Shown piece by piece: positions 1-6,292 of a DNA stretch of 10,421 nt (positions are counted from its first letter, which is position 1; each line of letters opens with the position of its first letter). This DNA is from Bacteroidales bacterium (lineage in GTDB: Bacteria > Bacteroidota > Bacteroidia > Bacteroidales > PUMT01), in contig SLOS01000403.1 of assembly GCA_007132365.1 (NCBI GenBank), positions 1 to 10,421 of the forward strand, given 5' to 3'. A program made the translations under genes and the position numbers. The notes under the pieces are model-generated. The model was not told the DNA's origin. It did no database searches and saw nothing but the letters and a program-made list of their open reading frames with translations.

Positions 1-279
1 GTTAGTAGCCGGGTGGCTGAAGATATGGCAATCAATACCCGCTTGCTTTTTAACACTGACTATTCAATCGCAGTTTCCGGTATTGCAGGTCCTTCAGGAG
101 GTTCCGAGGAAAAACCCGTGGGAACAACATGGATAGCCGTTTCATGTAAGAACGCCACCCGTTCCTGCGAATTCAGGTTTGGCGATAACCGGCAAAGGAA
201 CATCCAGAGAGCCTCAGTAACAGCCCTGAATATGCTTCGGAAATTAATTATTGAGGACATGCGGCAGGACAGCCAGTGA
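1..279 (+). CDS. cinA: CinA C-terminal domain (nicotinamide-nucleotide amidase, PncC-like), 3' end only
   Basis: Only the last 92 codons are present; the frame is open to the left edge, so the gene starts outside the window. The visible part carries the hallmark CinA/PncC core, with SGIAGPSGG followed by EKPVGTTWIAV, then a helix ending in a charged tail and a TGA stop. The domain deamidates nicotinamide mononucleotide to nicotinate mononucleotide in pyridine-nucleotide recycling; full-length CinA proteins of about 400 residues also have an N-terminal molybdopterin-binding-like (COG1058) domain, which cannot be seen here. Because the N-terminus is missing, a stand-alone PncC protein of about 160 residues cannot be excluded. 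CinA next to rpmB is common in Bacteroidota. No clear terminator follows, and a 212-bp gap separates it from rpmB, suggesting a separate transcription unit. Confidence 0.9.
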   Translation, partial: VSSRVAEDMAINTRLLFNTDYSIAVSGIAGPSGGSEEKPVGTTWIAVSCKNATRSCEFRFGDNRQRNIQRASVTALNMLRKLIIEDMRQDSQ

Positions 280-424
280 TTTATTAATGCATTGGATTTT
301 AATTTCTTGTGAACTTCATATTAACTTAACGTGGAAGCAATTGTTATAAATAGCACATATTTTTTTCCGCGATAAGCGAATATTAAAACTTTTTTCCTGT
401 TTTCTCCAAAAAAACATCAATTAA

Positions 425-456
425 TTTGAAAAAGTCGATAAAAATGACGACTTTTG
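425..456 (+). promoter_or_regulatory. Candidate Bacteroidota-type promoter for the rpmB cluster
   Basis: A TTTG element at 425-428 is followed after 20 bp by GACTTTTG at 449-456, which matches the Bacteroidota -7 consensus TAnnTTTG at all but its first fixed base. The predicted transcription start is near 463, giving a leader of about 30 nt before the rpmB ATG at 492. The spacing and position are appropriate, but the call rests on a short degenerate motif in A/T-rich DNA. Confidence 0.35.
430..455. repeat. Perfect 8-bp inverted repeat overlapping the putative rpmB promoter
   Basis: AAAAGTCG at 430-437 is exactly complementary to CGACTTTT at 448-455, with a 10-base A-rich spacer. The right arm covers the putative -7 element. 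No T-run follows, so it does not look like a terminator. It could be an operator for a DNA-binding protein, or chance symmetry. Confidence 0.5.
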
Positions 457-491
457 CGCTCTGTTAAAAATCAGATATAAATCATCATAAA

Positions 492-734
492 ATGTCACGA
501 GTTTGTCAAGTTACAGGAAAGCGCCTGATGGTAGGAAACAATGTTTCCCATTCTAAAAGAAGGACCAAGAGAAGGTTTTACCCAAATCTTTTCAAAAAGA
601 AGTTTTACTATCAGGAAGAGGACCGCTGGGTTACGCTCCGGGTCTCAGCTTCAGGCATCAGGCTGATCAATAAGAAAGGATTGCATACGGTTCTCAAGGA
701 TGCCAAAAACAGCGGATATTTAAGTGTTTATTAA
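492..734 (+). CDS. rpmB: 50S ribosomal protein bL28
   Basis: An 80-residue, very basic protein with the family signature: an N-terminal MSRVCQVTGKR, then the GNNVSHSKRRTKRRFYPNL stretch that binds 23S rRNA, and a C-terminal SASGIRLINKKGLH segment. Length is normal for bL28 (about 77-80 residues). It has one cysteine (C5) and lacks the paired CxxC motifs of zinc-binding paralogues, so it is the zinc-independent type. The ATG at 492 sits behind an A/T-rich leader with no Shine-Dalgarno sequence, normal for this phylum. It is the first gene of a compact cluster with rpmG 15 bp downstream. The protein is part of the large ribosomal subunit near the exit-site side. Confidence 0.97.
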   Translation: MSRVCQVTGKRLMVGNNVSHSKRRTKRRFYPNLFKKKFYYQEEDRWVTLRVSASGIRLINKKGLHTVLKDAKNSGYLSVY

Positions 735-749
735 GAAAAATATGTAATC

Positions 750-932
750 ATGGCCAAAAAAGGGAACAGAGTTCAGGTTATTCTGGAGTGCACTGAGCAC
801 AAAGAAAGTGGTATGCCGGGAACCTCACGATATATTTCCACTAAAAACAAGAAAAACACCCCGGAGAGACTGGAGATTAAAAAATACAATCCTATACTTA
901 AAAAGATGACCATTCATCGTGAAATTAAATAA
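750..932 (+). CDS. rpmG: 50S ribosomal protein bL33
   Basis: A 60-residue basic protein beginning MAKKGNRVQVILECTEHKE and ending in KYNPILKKMTIHREIK, both recognisable bL33 segments. It is slightly longer than typical bL33 (about 50-55 residues) because of the SGMPGTSRYIST insertion typical of Bacteroidota members. Only one cysteine remains (C14), where zinc-binding forms carry two CxxC pairs, so this is a zinc-free form. It lies between rpmB (15 bp upstream) and the DUF4295 gene (12 bp downstream), consistent with co-transcription. The protein sits in the large subunit near the E site. Confidence 0.97.
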   Translation: MAKKGNRVQVILECTEHKESGMPGTSRYISTKNKKNTPERLEIKKYNPILKKMTIHREIK

Positions 933-944
933 AGATAAATTATT

Positions 945-1100
945 ATGGCAAAGAAAGTTGTTGCTAGTTTGAAAAAAGCCGATTCAAAAAACCTGGTTAG
1001 AGTAATTAAAATGGTGAAATCTGAAAAATCAGGTGCTTACATTTTTAAAGAGGATATAGTGAGTAAGGAATTTACCGGGGAGTTCTTCAAGAATAAATAG
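945..1100 (+). CDS. DUF4295 small basic protein, Bacteroidota-specific ribosomal protein (probably bL38)
   Basis: A 51-residue, lysine-rich ORF starts at ATG 945 and stops at TAG 1098-1100. It reads MAKKVVASLKKADSKNLVRV, followed by IKMVKSEKSGAYIFKEDIVS, and ends FFKNK. This matches my memory of the DUF4295 family, which occurs in Bacteroidota directly after rpmG. The cryo-EM structure of the Flavobacterium johnsoniae ribosome reported a new large-subunit protein named bL38, and I believe it corresponds to this family; I recall that identity and have not checked it. The gene lies 12 bp after rpmG and is followed by a hairpin terminator, so it closes the rpmB-rpmG transcription unit. It has no cysteine, signal peptide or membrane segment. 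The gene call is firm; the name bL38 is less so. Confidence 0.9.
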   Translation: MAKKVVASLKKADSKNLVRVIKMVKSEKSGAYIFKEDIVSKEFTGEFFKNK

Positions 1101-1127
1101 CCCAGGGATCTGCTTTTAATATTTTGC

Positions 1128-1159
1128 AAGCTTTCTTTTTCAAAAAGGAGGCTTTTTTT
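1128..1159 (+). terminator. Rho-independent terminator after the rpmB-rpmG-DUF4295 cluster
   Basis: AAGCTTTCTTTTT at 1128-1140 pairs with AAAAAGGAGGCTT at 1142-1154 over 13 positions including two G-T wobbles, and the stem runs directly into seven T residues (1153-1159). The nominal loop is one base, so the top A-T pairs would open in RNA. It ends 21 bp before the ftsY ATG. Confidence 0.7.
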
Positions 1160-1180
1160 ATTATTACAACAAACATAATT

Positions 1181-2134
1181 ATGGCAGCCTTTAAGCTATT
1201 TTCGGGAAAAGAAAAAAAGGATACCCTGGACCGCGGATTGGAGAAAACCAAAGAATCTGTTTTTCGCAAACTGTCCAGGGCAGTGGTTGGAAAGTCGCGT
1301 ATTGACGATGATGTTCTGGATAACCTTGAAGAGGTACTGATAAGTTCAGATGTAGGGGTCAATACCACACTCAAGATAATTGACAAGATATCTGCCCGTG
1401 CGGCTAAAGATAAGTTTCTGGGCACTGATGAACTGAATGTAATTCTAAAAGAAGAGATCATTTCTCTTCTGGAAGAAAATGATCCTGGTGACGGATCCGG
1501 GTTCAGCGTACCGGTAGGAGCTAATCCCTATGTTATAATGGTTGTTGGCGTAAACGGGGTTGGCAAAACAACAACTATTGGAAAACTAGCCAACCGGTTC
1601 AAGGCAACGGGTCACAAGGTAGTGCTCGGAGCAGCTGATACTTTCAGGGCTGCTGCAATTGAACAACTTGAGATATGGGCGAAAAGAACAGGAGTTGAGA
1701 TTATAATGCAAAAAACCGGTGCTGACCCTGCCTCAGTAGCATTTGATACACTTACATCGGCGAAGGCCAGCAATGCCGATGTAGTTATTATTGATACTGC
1801 CGGAAGGCTGCATAATAAAATGAACCTCATGAACGAGCTTACAAAGGTTAAAAGGGTGATGCAAAAGGTAATTCCGGCAGCACCGCATGAGATACTTCTG
1901 ATTCTTGACGGTTCCACCGGTCAGAATGCTTTTGAACAGGCAAAGCAGTTTACTGCAGCAACTGAAGTAAATGCACTTGCGCTCACAAAACTTGATGGTA
2001 CAGCCAAAGGAGGAGTTGTTATAGGCATTTCAGATCAGTTCAAAATACCTGTAAAGTATATAGGTATGGGAGAGGGTCCTGATGACCTGATTAAGTTTGA
2101 CAGGGTAAAATTCGTATCCTCATTATTTGAATGA
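1181..2134 (+). CDS. ftsY: Signal recognition particle receptor FtsY
   Basis: A 317-residue SRP-family GTPase that docks SRP-ribosome complexes at the inner membrane for co-translational insertion. The N-terminal helical domain (about 1-100) is followed by the NG GTPase domain: P-loop GVNGVGKT (123-130), DTFRAAA (153-159), DTAGR (205-209), TKLDG (269-273) and GMGEGPDDL near the C-terminus (295-303). It lacks the long acidic A domain of E. coli FtsY and starts MAAFKLFSGKEKK, a short basic/amphipathic lead typical of Bacteroidota FtsY. The frame is open upstream to a TTG at 1124, but those 19 codons lie over the terminator stem, so the ATG at 1181 is preferred. rimO follows after 29 bp, probably in the same transcript. 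No promoter was identified between the upstream terminator and this gene. Confidence 0.97.
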   Translation: MAAFKLFSGKEKKDTLDRGLEKTKESVFRKLSRAVVGKSRIDDDVLDNLEEVLISSDVGVNTTLKIIDKISARAAKDKFLGTDELNVILKEEIISLLEENDPGDGSGFSVPVGANPYVIMVVGVNGVGKTTTIGKLANRFKATGHKVVLGAADTFRAAAIEQLEIWAKRTGVEIIMQKTGADPASVAFDTLTSAKASNADVVIIDTAGRLHNKMNLMNELTKVKRVMQKVIPAAPHEILLILDGSTGQNAFEQAKQFTAATEVNALALTKLDGTAKGGVVIGISDQFKIPVKYIGMGEGPDDLIKFDRVKFVSSLFE

Positions 2135-2163
2135 ATTGAAGGCTGGTTTGCACCTATCTATCT

Positions 2164-3477
2164 ATGTCCATCCAAGATAAAAAATCAAAGCGGGTAAATA
2201 TAATCACCATGGGCTGCTCCAAGAACCTGGTTGATTCTGAATTCATAGCTGCAAGATTTGCAGCCGCAGGGTGGAAAATTGAATTTGATGACGGCCTGTC
2301 CGGCCAGGATGTTGTTATTGTGAATACCTGCGGATTTATAAATGATGCAAAACAGGAGTCCGTTGAGATGATTCTGAATGCTGCAAAAGCAAAAACCGGT
2401 GGCAGAATTGGTAAATTATGCATTATTGGTTGCCTGTCTCAAAGATACAGGGATGAACTGAAAAAAGAATTGCCTGAAGCAGATCTGATCATTGGTGTTA
2501 ACGGAACGGATGAAATAAGCACGATCTTTGAACTTGACAAAGTTCAATGCTTTACAGATGAGAGAGTTCTATCAACACCCTCTCACTATGCATACCTGAA
2601 AATATCAGAGGGTTGTGACAGAAGCTGTTCTTTCTGTGTTATTCCTGAAATAAGAGGCAGTCATACTTCACGGCCGGTTGAAAGACTGGTTAAGGAGGCT
2701 GAAATCCTTGCCGGTAAAGGGGTGAAAGAACTGATCCTTGTTGCACAAGACCTTACATGGTACGGTAACGATCTATACGGAAAAAACATGCTCGTAAGCC
2801 TGCTGAGAAATCTCAAGGAAGTCACAGGCATAGAGTGGATCCGGCTTCATTATGCATTTCCTGCCGGTTTTCCCGAAGAATTATTGGACCTCATGGATGA
2901 CAGCAATATTATTTGCCGGTATCTGGATATTCCGCTCCAGCATATTTCTGATAATATGCTGAAAATGATGCGAAGGGGTATAAACAGGGATAGAACAATT
3001 GAACTGGTAAACAGGATCAGGGAACGAGTTCCCGGAATTGCCATAAGAACCACTTTGCTTACGGGCCATCCCGGTGAAACTGAAAATGATTTTAATCAAC
3101 TGAAAAATTTTGTCATAACATCAAAATTTGAAAGGCTGGGAGTTTTTAAATATTCACATGAGGAAAACACGTTCGCTTATAAATATTTTAAAGATGAAAT
3201 TCCGGAGAAGGAAAAAAATCGCAGGGTTTCTGAAATAATGGAGATTCAGCAGGATATATCATCAAAGCTGAATTCAGGTAAGATAGGAAAATCATTTCGG
3301 GTATTGATCGACAGGGAAGATGGTGAATTTTATTATGGAAGAACCGAATATGATTCTCCCGAAGTGGACACCGAGGTTATTATAAAAAAAACCGGGACCT
3401 TGAGTCCCGGAAAATTTGGTATGGTAAAGATCTCAGGAGCCGATGAATTCGATCTTTTTGGTGAGGTGGTAACTTAA
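2164..3477 (+). CDS. rimO: Ribosomal protein uS12 methylthiotransferase RimO
   Basis: A 437-residue radical SAM enzyme that adds a methylthio group to the beta-carbon of the conserved aspartate of uS12 (Asp89 in E. coli). The N-terminal UPF0004 domain (about 10-125) has the three auxiliary-cluster cysteines C18 (MGCSKN), C56 (NTCGF) and C90 (GCLSQRY). The radical SAM core carries CDRSCSFC with C151, C155 and C158 binding the second 4Fe-4S cluster. A TRAM domain occupies roughly 370-435. MGCSKNLVDSE and the RGSHTSRPVERLVKEAE segment favour RimO over MiaB or MtaB. Length is typical. ATG 2164 follows ftsY by 29 bp in an unstructured leader without a Shine-Dalgarno sequence. The 3' end converges on clpC with a 25-bp gap and contains an antisense terminator. 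Confidence 0.96.
   Translation: MSIQDKKSKRVNIITMGCSKNLVDSEFIAARFAAAGWKIEFDDGLSGQDVVIVNTCGFINDAKQESVEMILNAAKAKTGGRIGKLCIIGCLSQRYRDELKKELPEADLIIGVNGTDEISTIFELDKVQCFTDERVLSTPSHYAYLKISEGCDRSCSFCVIPEIRGSHTSRPVERLVKEAEILAGKGVKELILVAQDLTWYGNDLYGKNMLVSLLRNLKEVTGIEWIRLHYAFPAGFPEELLDLMDDSNIICRYLDIPLQHISDNMLKMMRRGINRDRTIELVNRIRERVPGIAIRTTLLTGHPGETENDFNQLKNFVITSKFERLGVFKYSHEENTFAYKYFKDEIPEKEKNRRVSEIMEIQQDISSKLNSGKIGKSFRVLIDREDGEFYYGRTEYDSPEVDTEVIIKKTGTLSPGKFGMVKISGADEFDLFGEVVT
3384..3410 (-). terminator. Minus-strand intrinsic terminator for clpC inside the rimO coding sequence
   Basis: CCGGGAC (3392-3398) and GTCCCGG (3404-3410) form a perfect 7-bp GC-rich stem with a 5-base loop. On the minus strand the stem is followed at once by eight T residues (A-run at 3384-3391 on plus). 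This is a textbook terminator in the clpC direction, about 93 nt past its stop codon. On the plus strand the hairpin is followed by AAAATTT, so it should not stop rimO transcription. Confidence 0.75.
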
Positions 3478-3532
3478 AAACAGGCGAGACCGGAATTTGT
3501 AATTATTTTTTTTGTTTCTCCGTGGTCTCACC
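3475..3532 (-). terminator. Weak long-loop hairpin spanning the clpC stop codon
   Basis: On the minus strand GGTGAGACC (3532-3524) can pair with GGTCTCGCC (3491-3483) over nine positions including one G-U wobble, with a 32-base loop holding the clpC stop, followed by TGTTTTTA. The long loop makes it a poor terminator alone; it may act as a first partial stop or RNA-end stabiliser before the stronger hairpin at 3384-3410. Confidence 0.25.
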
Positions 3533-6034
3533 GGCCTTGTGTTCCACCGATATTTTAATGCTTTCAGTCTTTTTGCTGTAACCGACAATTAAAACATCGC
3601 CCTCCTTGAGCTCCGATTTAATTATAACCTCAGCAAGGGGATCTTCCAGATACTTTTGAATGGCTCTTTTAAGGGGTCTTGCACCAAATTGTATATCATA
3701 GCCCTTTTCAGCAACAAAATCCTTTGCTACGGGAGATATTTTAACTTTGTACCCAAGACTTTCCATTCTTTCATAAAGGCCCTTGAGCTCGATATCAATT
3801 ATTTTATGGATATGCTCTTTCAGAAGGTGATTGAAAGTAATTACATCGTCAACACGGTTAAGAAATTCGGGTGCAAATGCTTTTTTTAGAGCCTTGTGAA
3901 TTATACTTTTCATGTGCTCATTTGAAGAAGCTTCCCTTGCACTGGTAGAAAAACCGATACCCTGACCGAAATCTTTTATCTGCCTTGTGCCGATGTTGGA
4001 GGTCATGATAATTATCGTGTTTTTGAAATCCACTTTTCTTCCAAGGCTGTCAGTTAATTGTCCATCATCAAGAACCTGAAGAAGTATATTAAATACATCG
4101 GGGTGGGCTTTTTCAATTTCATCAAAAAGCACAACTGAATAAGGATGTCTTCTCACTTTTTCCGTAAGCTGTCCGCCCTCTTCATATCCAATGTACCCGG
4201 GGGGAGCTCCTACAAGACGGGAAACGGAAAATTTTTCCATATACTCGCTCATATCAATGCGGACAAGGTTATTCGCGCTTTCAAAAAGATATTCAGCAAG
4301 TACTTTGGCAAGCTGAGTCTTGCCCACACCGGTCGGCCCCAGAAAGAAAAAGGAGCCGATGGGCTTATTGGGATCCTTCAGGCCTGCACGGTTTCGCTGA
4401 ATGGATTTTACAATATTATTTATTGCTTCATCCTGGCCAATAACTCTACCTTTCAGCTCACTGCCCATTTTCAACAACCTTACTCCCTCGGCCTGTGCGA
4501 CTCTCTGAACGGGTACACCTGTCATCATGGCAACAACTTCAGCCACCTTGTCATCGTCAACGAGCTGGCGGTTTTTTGATAATTCCTTTTCCCACCTTTG
4601 CTTTTCATTTTCAAGCAGGTCGAGTAATTCCTTTTCTTTATCACGCTGACGGGCAGCAAGTTCAAAATTCTGATTTTTAACAGCCTTTACCTTGTCCTGT
4701 CTGGTAACATCTATTTGATTCTCAAGCTCAAGAATGCGTTCAGGAACAACTATATTTGATATGTGAACCCTTGAACCTGATTCGTCAAGGGCATCAATGG
4801 CTTTGTCCGGCAGATGCCTGTCCGATATATAACGACCTGTAAGGTTCACGCATGCCAGAATGGCTTCAGGAGTGTAATAGACATTGTGATGATCCTCATA
4901 CCTCTCTTTTATGTTATTCAGAATCTCAATGGTTTCATCCGGACTTGTGGGTTCAACCATGATTTTCTGGAACCTGCGTTCAAGAGCACCGTCCTTTTCA
5001 ATATGCTGTCTGTATTCATCAAGAGTTGTTGCACCTATACACTGTATCTCACCACGCGCAAGTGCAGGCTTCAGCATATTTGCAGCATCAAGGGAGCCAG
5101 TGGCGCCTCCTGCACCAACAATGGTATGTATCTCATCAATAAACAGTATTATCTGGTTTGTCTTGGCCAGTTCATTTAAAATTGCCTTTATCCTTTCCTC
5201 AAATTGTCCACGGTATTTGGTCCCTGCTACTATTGATGCCAGGTCCAGGGTGACGACCCGCTTTCCGAAGAGAACCCTTGAAACCTTTTTTTGCACGATC
5301 CTCAATGCAAGGCCTTCAACGATGGCTGATTTTCCGACGCCGGGATCACCTATCAGAATGGGGTTGTTCTTTTTCCGGCGGCTTAGGATCTGGGCAAGAC
5401 GCTCAATTTCATTTACCCTTCCAACGATTGGATCCAGCCGGTTTTCTTCGGCAGCTTTCGTAAGGTCAATACCAAAATTGTCGAGTACAGGCGTTTCAGA
5501 TCCTGACTTGGCTCCAGGACTCTGGGATTGCTTACCTGATCCGAAGGGACCCTTCGCATCATCATCATCATCGTTTGGAAATTCAGCCTTTGCTTCACGC
5601 TGTTTTTGGTCAAACTCATCCTTGAAAACAAAATAGTCTATATTCTCAGATTCCAGCAATTGAGTTATAAGATTGGTCTCATCCTTTAAAATGGCAAGAA
5701 TAAGGTGACCGGTATCTATAGTATCGCTCCGCAAGGACCTTGCTTCAAGGTATACCAGTTTAAGCACACGCTCTGCAGTTTTTAGCAATGGAATGTTTTC
5801 CGACTCAGCGCGGGATAATTCAGTATTGGTTTTAAGATGATTTTCAATTTTCTTTCTTATAGCTGCAAGATCAAGCCCCATAGAAACAAGAATATCTATA
5901 GCTATTCCCTCTCCATCCCGCAGGATGCCAAGAAATATATGTTCCGAACTTATATTTCTGTTGCCCAAACGTATAGCCTCCTCTCTGCTATAAGATAAAA
6001 CATCTTTGACCCTCTGTGAAAATTTTGCATCCAT
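3503..6034 (-). CDS. clpC: ATP-dependent Clp protease ATPase subunit ClpC
   Basis: An 843-residue class I (two-ring) AAA+ unfoldase that feeds substrates into ClpP. The Clp N domain covers about 1-145 (two repeats starting FSQRVKDVLSYSREEA). A low-complexity linker with five aspartates follows (about 150-182). D1 has Walker A GDPGVGKS (229-236) and Walker B ILFIDE (296-301). A short middle domain (about 430-490) carries a UVR-like stretch NFELAARQRDKEKELLDL, which marks ClpC rather than ClpA or ClpB. D2 has Walker A GPTGVGKT (566-573) and Walker B VVLFDE (634-639). An IGF tripeptide (693-695) is the ClpP-docking loop, supporting a protease partner. ATG at 6034 aligns with the family N-terminus. 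It is transcribed divergently from gyrA and convergently with rimO. Firmicutes-style CtsR/McsA/McsB partners are not adjacent. Confidence 0.97.
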   Translation of the reverse strand: MDAKFSQRVKDVLSYSREEAIRLGNRNISSEHIFLGILRDGEGIAIDILVSMGLDLAAIRKKIENHLKTNTELSRAESENIPLLKTAERVLKLVYLEARSLRSDTIDTGHLILAILKDETNLITQLLESENIDYFVFKDEFDQKQREAKAEFPNDDDDDAKGPFGSGKQSQSPGAKSGSETPVLDNFGIDLTKAAEENRLDPIVGRVNEIERLAQILSRRKKNNPILIGDPGVGKSAIVEGLALRIVQKKVSRVLFGKRVVTLDLASIVAGTKYRGQFEERIKAILNELAKTNQIILFIDEIHTIVGAGGATGSLDAANMLKPALARGEIQCIGATTLDEYRQHIEKDGALERRFQKIMVEPTSPDETIEILNNIKERYEDHHNVYYTPEAILACVNLTGRYISDRHLPDKAIDALDESGSRVHISNIVVPERILELENQIDVTRQDKVKAVKNQNFELAARQRDKEKELLDLLENEKQRWEKELSKNRQLVDDDKVAEVVAMMTGVPVQRVAQAEGVRLLKMGSELKGRVIGQDEAINNIVKSIQRNRAGLKDPNKPIGSFFFLGPTGVGKTQLAKVLAEYLFESANNLVRIDMSEYMEKFSVSRLVGAPPGYIGYEEGGQLTEKVRRHPYSVVLFDEIEKAHPDVFNILLQVLDDGQLTDSLGRKVDFKNTIIIMTSNIGTRQIKDFGQGIGFSTSAREASSNEHMKSIIHKALKKAFAPEFLNRVDDVITFNHLLKEHIHKIIDIELKGLYERMESLGYKVKISPVAKDFVAEKGYDIQFGARPLKRAIQKYLEDPLAEVIIKSELKEGDVLIVGYSKKTESIKISVEHKAGETTEKQKK
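5558..5572. repeat. clpC: (ATC)5 trinucleotide tract within clpC
   Basis: Five tandem ATC units on the plus strand are read as five GAT codons on the clpC strand, giving Asp155-Asp159 in the linker between the N domain and D1. Being in-frame triplets, length changes would alter the acidic linker without a frameshift. Confidence 0.85.
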
Positions 6035-6083
6035 AATTTAATAATATTGAGAAATTCAATAAGCTTTCATAATTCCAACATCA

Positions 6084-6091
6084 CAAAGTTA
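6084..6091 (-). promoter_or_regulatory. Candidate -7 element for clpC
   Basis: Read on the minus strand this is TAACTTTG, an exact match to the Bacteroidota -7 consensus TAnnTTTG. It would start transcription near 6077, leaving a leader of about 43 nt before the clpC ATG at 6034. No TTG element was found at the expected 19-21 bp upstream, so the promoter is only half supported. Confidence 0.35.
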
Positions 6092-6200
6092 ATAATAAAT
6101 TATAAAGAATAAGATGTTGATAATTATGAGTTTTTTCAGAACAATTTTAAACATTTTATGGCTAAATTAGCCCTCTAATTATTAATACTTACCCAACTGT

Positions 6201-6223
6201 AATTAAGTACGATTAATTAAGTA
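6201..6223. repeat. Paired 9-bp direct repeat upstream of gyrA
   Basis: AATTAAGTA occurs at 6201-6209 and again at 6215-6223, start to start 14 bp, about 70-90 bp before the gyrA ATG. A partial inverted copy, TACTTA, lies just upstream near 6186-6191. The composition is A/T-rich, so chance is possible, but the arrangement resembles a repeated protein-binding site. Confidence 0.4.
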
Positions 6224-6292
6224 AAACATAATATAGCAACTATTGTTTACCATAATTTATTTCAAATAAAGCATCAAATTTAAATTATTATT

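Larger units (their letters stand above)
280..491. other. A/T-rich intergenic region between cinA and rpmB
   Basis: The gap contains no credible ORF. It has T-runs near 360-367 and 391-396, but neither has a convincing GC-rich stem in front of it, so no cinA terminator can be called. The only organised signals are the candidate promoter and the inverted repeat at 425-456. No known riboswitch was recognised. Confidence 0.6.
6035..6292. other. Divergent A/T-rich control region between clpC and gyrA
   Basis: No ORF is credible here. The strip must hold promoters for clpC (minus) and gyrA (plus). Visible elements are a perfect TAnnTTTG on the minus strand (6091-6084), a 7-bp inverted repeat CAACATC/GATGTTG flanking it (6076-6082 and 6113-6119), a 6-bp inverted repeat AATTAG/CTAATT (6165-6180) and a 9-bp direct repeat AATTAAGTA (6201-6209 and 6215-6223). 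No convincing TAnnTTTG element was found for gyrA. Confidence 0.6.

Noticed and set aside
355..400. T-runs after cinA as a terminator
   Set aside because: The only stem nearby (CGC/GCG around GATAA) is 3 bp and is not directly followed by the T-run.
1142..1151. AAAAAGGAGG, a perfect Shine-Dalgarno-like sequence before ftsY
   Set aside because: It lies about 30 nt upstream of the ftsY ATG, far too distant, and is fully accounted for as the right arm of the terminator stem.
1124..1180. 19-codon N-terminal extension of ftsY from a TTG start
   Set aside because: The extra codons are the translated terminator stem and T-run. The ATG at 1181 gives the usual FtsY N-terminus.
4911..5636. 241-codon plus-strand ORF opposite clpC
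   Set aside because: It is antisense to conserved ClpC domains, is serine-rich and low in recognisable motifs, and has no plausible leader; a shadow of clpC codon structure.
6275..6282. Minus-strand TAAATTTG as an alternative clpC -7 element
   Set aside because: It would give a leader of over 230 nt and lies in A/T-rich DNA where such matches are expected by chance.
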